Assembly: GCA_039105265.1 (NCBI GenBank)
Contig: JAPFFF010000009.1
Location: 3,844,001-3,908,000 of the forward strand
Length of the DNA stretch: 64,000 nucleotides
Source: Tritrichomonas musculus
Taxonomy: Eukaryota > Parabasalia > Tritrichomonadida > Tritrichomonadidae
Direction: 5' to 3'
Shown here: positions 1 through 10,844 of the stretch, piece after piece
Position numbering within the stretch: the first letter of the stretch is position 1
Layout: every line of letters begins with the position of its first letter
Position numbers and translations under genes: made by a program
Notes under the pieces: generated by a model
Databases searched by the model: none
Told to the model about the DNA's origin: nothing
Seen by the model: only the letters and a program-made list of their open reading frames with translations

Positions 1-2
1 CT

Positions 3-1931
3 CAGCATGTTGAAATTAATAACTCAAGGAAGCCAGAGAAACCTTTTAATTCTTCTTTAATTCCTGATTATTTTGTTCATTTAACAGATGTTCACATTAA
101 TCACAAATATGAACAACGTTCTGTTGTATTTAACACTGTATTAAATCATATTGAATCCATTAATCCAATGCTTTCATTTTTTACAGGTGATTTAGCCGAT
201 GATTTTACAAAAAGCAAACATCCAAATTATGCTGTCCAGCAACCCGAAGATCACGAAATATATTATAATCTGACAAATCATTACGATCGATCAAGCAAAC
301 TTTTTGAAACAGCCGGAAACCACGATGAATATGGAGTATATAGCTTCAATTCTCAAGGTCATCATTACCAACGCTTTCATAAAGAAAGTGAAAATTCGTT
401 TTATTTAAAAGTTGTCAATTACACGCTTCGAGATAACCGCCGTGTCCACTTTTTCATAATGAATCCGTTTAAATATCCATCAGCCCACGCACCATTGCTT
501 TTTTGGCCGTCACCATTGAAAAAGTTTCTCAATCAAATTGAAGATGCAATTGATTCAATTCCACAGGACGATAGGATCGTCTTTTTGAATCATTATCCGG
601 TCAATTTATTTTTGTGTCTTCAGAAATCAAAGAAAGGGAGGAACTTTAAAGAAATCGCCAGAAAGGTTGCAGATTTTGCAATTTCAGGTCACAACCATCC
701 AAAATTCCCGATTTTTCAGCACCAAGGAAGAAACCTTCTCGAAGTTGTTGGCTCAGATTTGGTCACACACAAGAGGATGAACCTCTTCACGTTTGACAAT
801 GATCGGTTTGTTTACCATTATTTGAATTATTCCAAAAAACCGAAATTTTTGTTTGTCACAAATCCGGTTCCAACCGAACAATTGACAGAAGGTCAAATTT
901 TCAATGAATTGAAAACACCTATTCGTTGTATCGTCTTTACAGAGCATATTTGGCCGGTCTTGACGGTTTCAGGTGATGTGAACTCGGAAATGACATGCAT
1001 AAATGTTACTGACCAAAAAGGCGGTTTTATTGAAAATTGTGAGAAACCGCTCGACATGTTTCTATGCTCCGCCGATCAGAATTTGAATGCTGGCTCATAT
1101 ACAATTCAAATTTCAGGCACTTATAACACATCTCTCAATTTTACTCTTGGTGAAAAAGTGCCAAAGTTTCAGGAGAACGTTTATTCACATTCAAAAATAG
1201 CGCAATTTCCGGTTTCTTTTGTGATTGTTTTCATTCTGGCACTGATTGTTTTCACGCCAATTCCGAGATGTAGTCGAAAGATACATGACAACAATGAGAC
1301 AAGTAGTTTGAATGATAATTTGGTCAATGAGAATGATCATGAGTTTTCAGTGAGCAAGTACAATGAGTGGCTTCAAGGAGCTGAAAACGGGAAGAGAACA
1401 ACTGATTTTCTTTTCGCTTCAATTCTTGGTTTCATTGCTGTTCGTAATAGAATTTCTCGCTTGCCTCTTTATCTCCGTTCTGTTCTCTTCTTTTTTGTTG
1501 TTTTTGTTCTTTTTGGACCGATTTCATTCATGGAAATTGAAGGACATTTGTCGGCAATTTGGTGGTTTGGCTATTTGAGTGGTGGAAAAGCGGTTTATGC
1601 TTTGTGGGGACAATTGTACGCGACTTACTACATTGTGCTTTCAATCGGGCCAGTGATGCTGATTGCCTCAACTTTGTCAATGAATAGATTTCACTTGATT
1701 TTGATCGTTGACGTGCTTGTGGCAATTTTTTGTGCCTGCGTGACAGGATTCATTATTTACAGATATTTGAGCGAGTCAGTGAATATGACTTATTCACTTT
1801 TGAGTCCGGGATTCATTATCATTCCAATCATTTTATATTGCTGGCTCATTTTTTATGCAATTAAAAAATGGTGCAAAAAAGAATATCAAAATCATAACGT
1901 TTTAAACGTTAATCACAAATCTCTTTTGTAA
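3..1931 (+). CDS. Membrane-anchored calcineurin-like metallophosphoesterase (TMEM62-like), 5' end outside window
   Basis: The open frame runs in from the left edge, so the true start lies outside the window; the first ATG at 168 is internal because a phosphoesterase motif precedes it. Counting from base 3, the metal-binding motifs are DVH (Asp29, His31), GDLADD (from about 62), GNHD (105-108), NHYP and GHNH (229-232), in the order expected of the calcineurin-like fold. The C-terminal third holds about five hydrophobic spans, beginning with PVSFVIVFILALIVF and ending just before a Lys-rich tail, so the catalytic domain is membrane-tethered. This order of domains matches the TMEM62-like family; the substrate is unknown. 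The stop reads TAAA, a known trichomonad poly(A) arrangement. Family assignment is good; the function is inferred from the fold. Confidence 0.88.
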   Translation, partial: QHVEINNSRKPEKPFNSSLIPDYFVHLTDVHINHKYEQRSVVFNTVLNHIESINPMLSFFTGDLADDFTKSKHPNYAVQQPEDHEIYYNLTNHYDRSSKLFETAGNHDEYGVYSFNSQGHHYQRFHKESENSFYLKVVNYTLRDNRRVHFFIMNPFKYPSAHAPLLFWPSPLKKFLNQIEDAIDSIPQDDRIVFLNHYPVNLFLCLQKSKKGRNFKEIARKVADFAISGHNHPKFPIFQHQGRNLLEVVGSDLVTHKRMNLFTFDNDRFVYHYLNYSKKPKFLFVTNPVPTEQLTEGQIFNELKTPIRCIVFTEHIWPVLTVSGDVNSEMTCINVTDQKGGFIENCEKPLDMFLCSADQNLNAGSYTIQISGTYNTSLNFTLGEKVPKFQENVYSHSKIAQFPVSFVIVFILALIVFTPIPRCSRKIHDNNETSSLNDNLVNENDHEFSVSKYNEWLQGAENGKRTTDFLFASILGFIAVRNRISRLPLYLRSVLFFFVVFVLFGPISFMEIEGHLSAIWWFGYLSGGKAVYALWGQLYATYYIVLSIGPVMLIASTLSMNRFHLILIVDVLVAIFCACVTGFIIYRYLSESVNMTYSLLSPGFIIIPIILYCWLIFYAIKKWCKKEYQNHNVLNVNHKSLL

Positions 1932-2573
1932 AATATAATGATTTTAAGTTATATATAAAAATCTTGGTCTTTCATTTTTATATTTTTAATATATTATGCA
2001 CTTAATATAAAAATATGAAATTGCGCTCTTTCTAACAAAAATCACTTTGAAGGACTTTTATTAATTGAAAGGCATTTAAAAATATGAGCAAAATTAACAA
2101 TTGTTGGTATTGTAAAAGGATTCATTGTGATGTGAATTTCATATAAAAATTCTCCACTTTCCACTTCATTATTATTATGAATGACAACCATATATAAATA
2201 TCAGTTACAATCAATTTATTTATCATATGCTTCTGGAATTTTGATCTCATGAATGAATTGAAGTCAAATTTTTTCAAAATAAAATATTATATATTCATTA
2301 ATCATTAAACAATATGACCATTTTCTTGATATAATTAGTATTCATCATATAATAGAAACACTTGATTAAATTCTTTAAATTATAGTTCTTTGATTGTAAT
2401 GAAGTGGAAAGTCGCCGTTTATAAGATATTCAAATCATTGATATGAAAAAACGAGAAACTAAATTCAAATTTTAAACCCTAGTTTTGTTTGGTGGAAAAT
2501 GATATGATTTCAAATAATTTATTCAAATTCAATTTCATTTTTTTAATTCAAAAAATTCAAGATATTTGTTACA
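1932..2573. other. A+T-rich intergenic region with a possible small MITE
   Basis: No open frame of note. A perfect 16-bp inverted repeat, ACTTTCCACTTCATTA at 2156-2171 and its complement at 2397-2412, brackets about 257 bp. This could be a small inverted-repeat element, but no target-site duplication was recognised. Confidence 0.4.
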
Positions 2574-3779
2574 ATGAATTTATTCTTTCTTATTTTGATA
2601 ATTGATGCATTTCCAATCCAAAAACCTCCTCAATTCGACATAAATAATTTTTTTTCCAAGAAAACTGATGTAAAAACATGTAAAGATGAAAACATTATTT
2701 CACATATAGGATATTATAGTTTTAGAGTAAAGAAAAAATGCGAAATCGTCTCATCCTTAAATAGCGGAAGTGTAAGAATGTTTTTCTTCTATGATCCAAT
2801 TTTTCAAATTGATTATAATTTATCCATTGATGGCCAATATGTTGATGCAGGCCCCAAAAATACAAACGGAAGATCAATTGTAGGAAATGATAATGTCACA
2901 ATAAAATTTTATAATATATTTTCAAATAAGATGATAGTAAATATCTGGCTACTTCCTCTTCATTTATGCTCCAATTTATCATTATATGCTTACAATTCAT
3001 ATTCGATTGATTTAAAGATACCATATACGAGTTCAGAAATATGTATTTTTTCGCCATCTTCGGATTCATCCAACAACAAATTTAAAGTCAAATTTGGTAT
3101 CAATTCAAATGAGCCAAATCATATTTCATCATTATATTCATCATCATATTATTGTCCACAAACAATTGCTAAAGAATCAAAAATAGTTTCAACTAGAGTG
3201 TTTGGATCATATCTCGTTGAATTTAAGTTTAATCATTCAATTAATGATTCTCAAGAAATAATATTAACGCCGACTCCAAAACCAAGTGACATAAATTATT
3301 ATTTAAATTTCATTTTTTATAAAAGAACAACAAACCAAGTTGTAATCGATGATATAAATTTGAAGAGTTCAATAGGTTCGGTTGCAAAATGCAATTCTTA
3401 CAGAGGTTGTCGTTCTGATTTCTTCCCACCTCTGGAAGTTCATTATGACGAACCTGGATTGACTTCAAATCCAAAAATTGCAGCTTATCTGGTTTTTGCA
3501 ATTGTTTCCATCATTGCCGTTATTATCATAATTGCGATCTTTGTTGTTCGAATTAAAAGACAAAAAGAAAGAATAAATAAGCAAAAGAATAAAGACAATG
3601 TGCCTTTAAACATTAGATTCAATAATTACACAGGTAATGAAGGTAACCAGGGCACTCCACAAGCGATGGAAGTTCATTCACCAGAAAATTGGGAATATTT
3701 AAGTTTTGAAACCAAAAATAATTCTGTGAAAGCAAGAAGAACTCCAAGCTTAACAAACAACAATGATAATCTTCTTTAA
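2574..3779 (+). CDS. Predicted type I membrane protein, unknown family
   Basis: 401 residues. The protein starts with a short hydrophobic stretch (MNLFFLILIIDAFP) that resembles a signal peptide. A lumenal or surface region of about 290 residues follows, rich in Asn and Ser, with many potential N-glycosylation sites and scattered Cys. One strong membrane span (about residues 303-325, AYLVFAIVSIIAVIIIIAIF) follows, then a basic stop-transfer segment (RIKRQKERINKQK) and a tail of about 65 residues. This is the layout of a surface receptor or adhesin, but no domain was recognised. The only ATG is at 2574, directly before the hydrophobic segment. The stop reads TAAA. Trichomonads encode many single-span surface proteins of this plan, so a surface location is plausible but inferred. 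Confidence 0.8.
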   Translation: MNLFFLILIIDAFPIQKPPQFDINNFFSKKTDVKTCKDENIISHIGYYSFRVKKKCEIVSSLNSGSVRMFFFYDPIFQIDYNLSIDGQYVDAGPKNTNGRSIVGNDNVTIKFYNIFSNKMIVNIWLLPLHLCSNLSLYAYNSYSIDLKIPYTSSEICIFSPSSDSSNNKFKVKFGINSNEPNHISSLYSSSYYCPQTIAKESKIVSTRVFGSYLVEFKFNHSINDSQEIILTPTPKPSDINYYLNFIFYKRTTNQVVIDDINLKSSIGSVAKCNSYRGCRSDFFPPLEVHYDEPGLTSNPKIAAYLVFAIVSIIAVIIIIAIFVVRIKRQKERINKQKNKDNVPLNIRFNNYTGNEGNQGTPQAMEVHSPENWEYLSFETKNNSVKARRTPSLTNNNDNLL

Positions 3780-4165
3780 AACTTTTATTAATAAAGAAAA
3801 TACCAGAATTTGAGTTTCTAAAATTGATTAAATTAATGAAAATAAAGGCAAAATGAAGTAAAAAAGTTATATAACATTTTGGTAACGATCATGTTTTGAA
3901 TATCTGAAAAAAGTATTATCGGTAAAATGATATCACTTATGATATGTTTTATAGAAAATATTTGAAATAAACATTTAACTTTTCTTTTCAATAGTCAAAA
4001 ACTCACAGTCAAAGGTGAAAACATGGATATTTTTTTTTTTTTAATTTATTTTTTCTTTGTATTTTTTTAAATTGAATTGAGTTTTATGTTTTGGATTGGA
4101 AATACTTATGATTAAAATACAAATGAATTCACTAGACACATGATTGCATTTAATATATAATTATA

Positions 4166-5405
4166 GGTGTGCCAAAATTTTGTAGAGGTGTATTCACCAA
4201 TAATTTTCTCATGTAATTTGCATAATAATTTAATATTATATATATTTTTAATAAATTAGATTATTTATAAATTTATAACTAAAAACTATCGCAAAATTTT
4301 AAGATATAAATGATTAAAATTTTATCAAAATTGAATAAATATGATTGAATTTTTTTTAAAATTCTGAAGAATATTGAAAAGTTATTATTACATTTATTCT
4401 TAAAAGTAATAATAAAATATGACTTTTTTATTGTAATTATAAATTATGAAGATTATTTATATTTGTATGTTTATATTTAATTTCAAAAGTAAGCTTTTTT
4501 AATTCAATAAAACCTATTATTAAAAGCTTTTTTCTGATTATGATTAATTATAACACTTATCTGCAAAAAATAAAAGTTTTTATAAGATAAATATGATTTA
4601 TTTTTGTTTAGTTTATCAAATTTCAATTAGATGTTGTAAATTTCTTAAAAATATTATTTTTATCTTTTTTATTGTTTTATTCATATACAGTAAATGCATA
4701 TATTTATTATTTTTATTATTTTTATATTCAATCTTTTTTAAAAGCTAAGAAAAAAGCATAAATTTAATGAAATTGATCGAATTGAAAAATTTGAATTAAG
4801 CTCTCAAGTATACAAAATAATAAAATCATAATAAAAACAAGTTTTATAAGATATACAATTTATAATATATAATTTATAGATTTATTATTGTACATAAAAA
4901 GCATTATAATTTATAAAAATATGTTATATAAATAAAAAAAATTTAAATTATGTTACAAATTAATTGAATGAACGATGATAAAAACTTAAAATGATCATAT
5001 CTTGAATTCACTCGATATATTTAAAATATTTTAATGTTTTTATTTTTATTAATATATTAAAAATAGAAATAAAAAACTGCTAGAAAATCTGTAATGGAAA
5101 AAAGTCGGTGGGAATCATTTAAAAACAAACTCATTTTTCTGAGTGTTTTTTTAATATAGGATGAAATTCATACTTAAAAATGCTTTTAGAATATTTGTAT
5201 AAGCTATATTGATATAAAAAACATCAAAAGTGCTAAAAGTCATTTCAAATTACTCAATTTAATTATTTTATCAAAATTCTTAAAACAATTCATATATGGT
5301 GCAATATTATTAAGAATCTGATAATATGAAATTATACCAAATTTCATTTTAAAATATTGATCACAAAAAAAAATATGACGTTTTTAATATTGGTGAAAAC
5401 ACCTC
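4166..5405. mobile_element. TA-flanked inverted-repeat DNA element, about 1.2 kb, no transposase
   Basis: GAGGTGTATTCACCAA at 4185-4200 pairs with TTGGTGAAAACACCTC at 5390-5405 (15 of 16 match as an inverted repeat). Both ends are bordered by TA (4183-4184 and 5406-5407), as expected for Tc1/mariner insertion. Just outside the left end, GGTGTGCCAAAATTTTG at 4166-4182 resembles the ends of the other repeat family in this cluster. Just outside the right end the other family's sequence resumes (TAATTTTGTAAAGTGTC). The element therefore seems to sit inside the end of another one, although the junction is not seamless. There is no coding capacity, so it is non-autonomous or decayed. Confidence 0.55.
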
Positions 5406-6035
5406 TAATTTTGTAAAGTGTCAAAATAAAGTACTCAAATCATTTTTTACGGTCAAATGCCACCATAATGATATATTATTAATATTTAATATCATATATA
5501 CTATTTTTTAAATAATAAATCTTGATTTACCATACATTTTTGAGATATTTTTAATTATTTGTAGACTATTTTTTAAATGCATTTTTGGTCGGAAATAGGA
5601 TTTTTCTATGATTATTTTATCGCTGCTATTTATAAAAAGATAACTAAAAAACATGATGAAAGCCACTGAAGATGGCAAAGAATGCAAAGAATTTAAGAAA
5701 AAATAAGAATAATATGCCTAATACATCATTTTTGATGAACTAGCAGAAAAAATCGAAGTTTATGAAAATTTTATGCAAAATATCAGATAAAAATATGATA
5801 TTATCCATAAACTTGCATATTATGAAGGATATTAATAATAAATATAAATAACATATAAGATTTGAATTTCAAAAAGAAAATTATGAATTATGATATAATG
5901 CATAGGTCATAAAAGAAACTAAAATGGAAGAATTTAATATATTTTTCCCCAATTTCCCCGAGTATGCTTACAATAAGTAAAAAATTATCCGCCAAATAAC
6001 CTTTAATGAACTAATTTTGGTGTAAACGTATAGAT
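5406..6035 (+). repeat. Copy 1 of a roughly 600-bp mobile repeat (inverted relative to copy 2)
   Basis: This segment is nearly identical, in reverse complement, to 9505-10105. Both share the end motif TTTTGTAAAGTGTCAAAATA, then a conserved body through CCGAGTATGCTTA and TATCCGCCAAATA. A further short block (6007-6035, AATGAACTAATTTTGGTGT and following) matches the reverse complement of about 10172-10205. High identity over hundreds of A+T-rich bases implies recent dispersal. No intact open frame is present; short Lys-rich codon runs may be all that is left of a coding core. Confidence 0.7.
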
Positions 6036-6129
6036 CATTTTGAAAGGGTGTTAAAATACTTTTTTCATATACTCATAGAATTTCTTTTAAAATATATATT
6101 ATTTTTTCAATACATAAATAAATAAATAT

Positions 6130-6420
6130 ATGCTAATCCTTCACATCGATCCTCAACTAAACTTCAATAATTTTCGAATTATCTACAACGATATTCAACT
6201 CCCCCACAAAAATCTTCGGATTATCCACGCTAATCTTCAATTTATCGGAATCAATCTTCAACTGATCTACAATAATTTTTAATTAACCAGTAAGATTCTT
6301 CATCTTTCCAACACTAATATTAAATTATCCACCCCAATCTTCAAATTATCAACGACTTTCTTCAAATTATCCATAGCATTCTTTAAATTATATGTATCAA
6401 TCTTCTTCTAAAGCTTCACC
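6130..6420 (-). pseudogene. Decayed coiled-coil heptad-repeat gene fragment
   Basis: Read on the minus strand, this stretch shows an imperfect 21-nt period. It encodes heptads of the type DxLKIxV (for example DKLKISV, DNPKIFV, GELNIVV, DNLKIG), interrupted by stops and frame changes. It resembles the long coiled-coil proteins that are common in trichomonads. The fragment lies between mobile repeats and has no start or end of its own. What remains looks like a scrap of a larger, lost gene. Its identity beyond coiled coil cannot be stated. Confidence 0.45.
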
Positions 6421-7488
6421 AAACTTCACAAATATAAGAAATATATTTTTATCAAGCTTGTAATATTTAAAATATGTTTTTCTTATGCTTGTAACATTTT
6501 AAATGATAACGGTAATTATATAATGGAGAATAAAAAAATAATATTTAAATTTACTTTTGTGTTTAACTAGTCTGACTGCTAACTATGGAAAATGAAAAAT
6601 GACCTCGAGCAAATATATTAAAAAGTATCAAATTAAATAGTTAAATAAAATGACTGATACTAAAATATCTATTACAGCATAAAACATGGCACTGATTTAG
6701 TTCTTTAGTAACACAAATTTAAACTTTATTTAGGTTGTTTTGTAAAAAAAATAATAAGAATTAAAAAAAAAACGAATATATATCTAATCGAACCAATTTC
6801 TTTAATAAAAATATAGAATTGCAATTGAGCAAAAATTAAATATAATAAAGGAAATTTTTTATGATATATCAAAATCTTATTTTTATTTCTCACAAACAAA
6901 GAATTCAGAAGATTAATGAAAGAAGCTGACTTTTCACATCGTGACAAAACGATCAGCATCTAATGCAACAAGTATTGAATATATTGCTGCATTCTCTTCC
7001 ATCACAATTTTTTTATATTATTATGTAAAACGAAACTATTTTTTAAGTTATACTTTTTAACTTTTGAATATTTTGAAGGTTTAATCATCACAACTTTATA
7101 GACTTATCAAAATTTTAATAATTTCTTAATCAAACTTTTATATATTTATAGTAGTTGTTTTTAAATTAAATATCAGTCATGTTTTAGCCATACTATATTA
7201 TATAAATGAGCCTTTTATTAAATAAATAAAAGAATGTTTTTTTTTATATATTCAAATCTTATAATTGGTACATAATAAAAGCTCATTTAGCATGTTACTA
7301 TATTTAAAAAATCTTATTTCTACTGTTTTGAAGAATCTAAATGCATAGATATGATTTTAACTTTGATATCTTTTTGTGAAAGAGGAAATTGAGATCATAT
7401 TAGTATCTAAAAGTATGTTAAATTAAATTAAAATCTTATTTTATAATCTTTTAATTAATAAATCTTAATTATAATTCAATAATGAACA
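6421..7488. other. A+T-rich stretch between mobile repeats
   Basis: No gene or repeat recognised. Short open frames here are compositional, Ile/Lys/Phe-rich, without recognisable domains. Confidence 0.5.
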
Positions 7489-7760
7489 TAGGTGTGCTAA
7501 AATTTTGTAAAGTGTCAGAAATTTAAATTTTACGGAGGATTGGTATGAATTTTAAGGTACAAATCCAGTACGTTAAGAAACCGCAAAATTTTTTGACATA
7601 TGATAAAGAAACATGGTTCGTTTCTACTATTAACCTTTTTTTTATTTTTTTTTTATAATTCAAAAGGAACTTGGTTCATTTCTTAGCCTACCCTTTTTTT
7701 TTTTTTATTATAATTATTATTATAATTATTTTTATTTTTATTATTCAAATAATATTGAAA

Positions 7761-8588
7761 TCATGAAGAAACTTCATTAAAACAAATTTTCGCATTTGAA
7801 TTAGCATTTGAAAACTGAAATTGTCGTTCGGCACTCATTGTGGATGCAATTGGAGAATGGATTAAAGGCGAAATGGTATGCACCGGAGATCGACAATACA
7901 TTTGAGGATTTATTTGCGATAGATCATTTTCATCTTTGTTTATTTTACTCTCATTTGAATTAATTGATATTTGAGATTTATCAACTTGGACTTTTGCTAA
8001 TCTAGGATAATTGCAATTTGAGTTTTGACTCTTAATTTGATTTATAATTGCATCTTCAGAAAAAAATGAATCAACCTCCATGCTACAATCTAAAATTTTT
8101 AGCTTTCTTATAAAATTATTAATGTTACAATTGATTTCTTTTTTGAAATTGAGCAAATATTTTTGAGATTTCTTATTAAAACGCAAATTTTTTTGGATAA
8201 TCGTTAACTCAATGTTTTGAATAACTGAATTAACATATTGTGAAAAAGCATTGATTGTCCCAGACAATTTTTTCAATTCATTACAAATATAATGTGGCAT
8301 ATCAAAAATTTGTTCATCCATAAGTTCATTAATTAAATCTTGAATTTTTTTTTTGAATAGAAGATCTTTTCGGAACGGTTGAGGAAATAAAAGAATAATT
8401 GATTCTTTGATAGAATTAATACATTTTTGTTGAACTTCGTAATTATTTTCTAATTTTGATTGCGTATATATCGGCATATAATGTGCAAAAGCCAATCTCG
8501 CATTTAAATCATATTTTATGAGATTAATTAATTCATCTTTTTCGACATTTATTCTGATCGAAGCAACTTTTCTTTTATTCGGTATCAT
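7761..8588 (-). CDS. Hypothetical protein, helical, inside an inverted-repeat cluster
   Basis: 275 residues from ATG at 8588. No family is recognised. The first 190 residues look alpha-helical with mixed charge and regular hydrophobic spacing (for example FRKDLLFKKKIQDLINELMDE), with a few Cys. The last 85 residues are polar, Ser/Asn/Gln-rich and probably disordered (SQINPQMYCRSPVHTISPLI). There is no signal peptide or membrane span. The frame is clean, in contrast to the decayed sequence around it, which argues for a functional gene. It lies between two inverted copies of mobile-element ends, so it could be cargo of a composite element. No transposase motif (DDE catalytic triad or helix-turn-helix with basic linker) was recognised. 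Function unknown. Confidence 0.6.
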   Translation of the reverse strand: MIPNKRKVASIRINVEKDELINLIKYDLNARLAFAHYMPIYTQSKLENNYEVQQKCINSIKESIILLFPQPFRKDLLFKKKIQDLINELMDEQIFDMPHYICNELKKLSGTINAFSQYVNSVIQNIELTIIQKNLRFNKKSQKYLLNFKKEINCNINNFIRKLKILDCSMEVDSFFSEDAIINQIKSQNSNCNYPRLAKVQVDKSQISINSNESKINKDENDLSQINPQMYCRSPVHTISPLIHSPIASTMSAERQFQFSNANSNAKICFNEVSS

Positions 8589-9504
8589 AATAAACTTAGT
8601 TATTTAATTTTCACGTTTCATTCAATTTAAAAGAATAATATCTTATTAAATAAACATTTATATATTATTTTTTTGATTTATCAAATATATATTTTAATAT
8701 ATAAATTATATTTTTAATAAATTTACTTTTGTAATATTTTTTAATTGAGATATATCGAAAAATAATCCTATCGGACATGAAAATTTCCGAATTGAGTTGA
8801 ATATCTTTTTTAAATTTTAAGAATTTATTTTACACAATTGAGAATAAATAAATAAAGTTACTTTCAATATTTGTTTCAAAATTCAGTAAATGTAAGCGTT
8901 GATACTTTTTGTTAAAAACAATAAGATAATTAAAAGAATTTTATTTTGCCTAAATATATATAATGAAAAAGGATTTATTACTTATATGATATTAAATATA
9001 ATCATATTTCATTTCTTATATGATATTAAATAATATTTTGATATTTCAGAATAATAATATGAAAATCTTGATTATTGATCGAACTTTGATATCAAATATA
9101 GTATTGTATATAGGATAACTTTGATAAATAGCTTGATTACTGAAAAGAAAAGTATTTTTACTAATAGAAAAAAGAAGATAAAAATTAAATTTTAGAATAT
9201 TATAAAAAATTGGCCTATATTTTGGCAAAAAGTGGAATCTGACATTTTCATGCGTTTAAACAGAATTCATCGACTTTTTCTGGGGAGGGACTTCTCACAA
9301 ATAATAAACGGGTACCCTCTCAATATTAAACGTACTGGATTTGTACCTTAATTATAAACCTTTATATTTCTAATTATATTTATATTTATAATTTTTACCA
9401 TACATTTTTAAGATATTATATATTTTTCATCCGAGAATTTTTTGAATGTAAACTTTAATTCAAAATTTTAAATTTGAATTATTCTTAGAAAGTTTCAATT
9501 GAAT
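8589..9504. other. Non-coding A+T-rich interior of the inverted-repeat cluster
   Basis: No gene. It contains two short tandem copies of an ATATGATATTAAATA-type motif near 8985-9035 and, at about 9332-9504, a block repeated in inverse at about 10210-10375. The phrase AACGTACTGGATTTGTACCTTA at about 9331-9352 is the complement of 7550-7570, close to the left end of the element. Confidence 0.5.
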
Positions 9505-10105
9505 ATTTGGCGGATAATTTTTTACTTATTATAAGCATACTCGGTGAAATTGGGGGAAAATATATTAAATTCTTCCATTTTGGTTTCTTTTATGACCTAT
9601 GCATTATATCATAATTCATAATTATTTTTTTGAAATTCAAATCTTATATGTTATTTATATTTATTATTAATATCCTTCATAATATGCAAGTTTATGGATA
9701 ATATCATATATTTATCTGATATTTTGCATAAAATATTCATAAACTTCGATTTTTTCTGCTAGTTCATCAAAAATGATGTATTAGGCATATTATTCTTATT
9801 TTTTCTTAAATTCTTTACATTCTTTGCCATCTTCAGTGGCTTTCATCATGTTTTTTAGTTATCTTTTTATAAATAGCAGCGATAAAATAATCATAGAAAA
9901 ATCCTATTTCCGACCAAAAAAACATTTAAAAAATTGTCTAAAAATAATTAAAAATATCTCAAAAATGTATGGTAAATCAAGATTTATTATTTAAAAAATA
10001 GTATATATGTGATAAAATATTAATAATATATCATTATGGTGGCATCTGACCGTAAAAAATGATTTGAGTACTTTATTTTGACACTTTACAAAATTTTAGC
10101 ACACC
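9505..10105 (-). repeat. Copy 2 of the roughly 600-bp mobile repeat
   Basis: This is the reverse complement of 5406-6000 with only scattered differences. Its outer end reads AGCACACC and is followed by TA (10106-10107), so this copy keeps the full terminal motif GGTGTGCTAAAATTTTG that copy 1 lacks. The pair forms a long inverted repeat with about 3.5 kb between arms. Confidence 0.7.
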
Positions 10106-10441
10106 TATTAATGAACAAATATAATTTCCATTCAATTCTGTTTTACAATAAAATATTTGAGAGGATGATAATAAAATAAACTATACGTTTACACGAAAAT
10201 TAGTTCATTTGCGGTTATTCAATTGAAACTTTCTAAGAATAATTCAAATTTAAAATTTTGAATTAAAGTTTACATTCAAAAAATTAACGGATGAAAAGTA
10301 TATAATATCTTAAAAATGTATGGTAAAAATTATTTAAAAATTATAAATATAATTAGAAATATAAAGGTTTATAATTAAAATTCATACCAATCCTCCGTAA
10401 AATTTAAATTTCTGACACTTTACAAAATTTTAGCACACCTA

Positions 10442-10628
10442 TATATAATTGTGGGAGGAATTAACACAAATCACAATTCCTTTTTCCCCAACTGAAATTG
10501 GAGATTATGCATTCAATAAATGCTCATCATTACTTCAAATCACTATTCCTTCTTCTGTAACTTCAATCTTGATCATATTGGACAGTTTTATTAATAAACG
10601 ACAAAATTTTTTAGCTATTTTTGAATAG
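10442..10628 (+). pseudogene. BspA-like leucine-rich-repeat gene remnant cut at a mobile-element end
   Basis: Directly after the right end of the inverted-repeat element, the plus strand reads [36 protein letters not shown] in the frame of base 10470. That is almost two full 23-residue BspA-type LRR units. A short unrelated tail then runs to a stop at 10626-10628. There is no start codon and no further repeats. The 5' boundary coincides with the transposon end, so insertion or imprecise rearrangement probably removed the rest of the gene. A fuller relative lies at 42182-43630. Confidence 0.7.
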
Positions 10629-10844
10629 ACTATAACGGTCTACTGTCCATCCAAATTAACGAGAAATGCCTCAATTTAATCGGATAATCTAGAGGACAAT
10701 TCATAAAAAATTTTAGATTTTTTAAAATAAAAAAACTTTGAAAATTTTTATTCAAATTTAAGATTTCGTTTTTCACTTTTAATAGAAAAAATTGAATTAA
10801 AAAAAACCATTTCCCAAGCCTTTTGAATCCAACTTTATTTTTGA

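Larger units (their letters stand above)
7491..10439. mobile_element. Putative 2.9-kb TA-flanked inverted-repeat element enclosing a hypothetical gene
   Basis: The left end GGTGTGCTAAAATTTTGTAA (from 7491) and the right end, its complement finishing at 10439, match over about 65 bp, through a shared CGGAGGATTGGTATGAATTT block. TA precedes the left end (7489-7490) and follows the right end (10440-10441), the Tc1/mariner hallmark. Inside are a minus-strand ORF (7761-8588), a second block (9332-9510) repeated in inverse at about 10210-10375, and a complete copy of the 600-bp repeat (9505-10105) that ends in its own GCACACC-TA. There is no transposase. It is either one composite element that has captured a gene or several foldback elements inserted side by side around a host gene. 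Confidence 0.5.
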
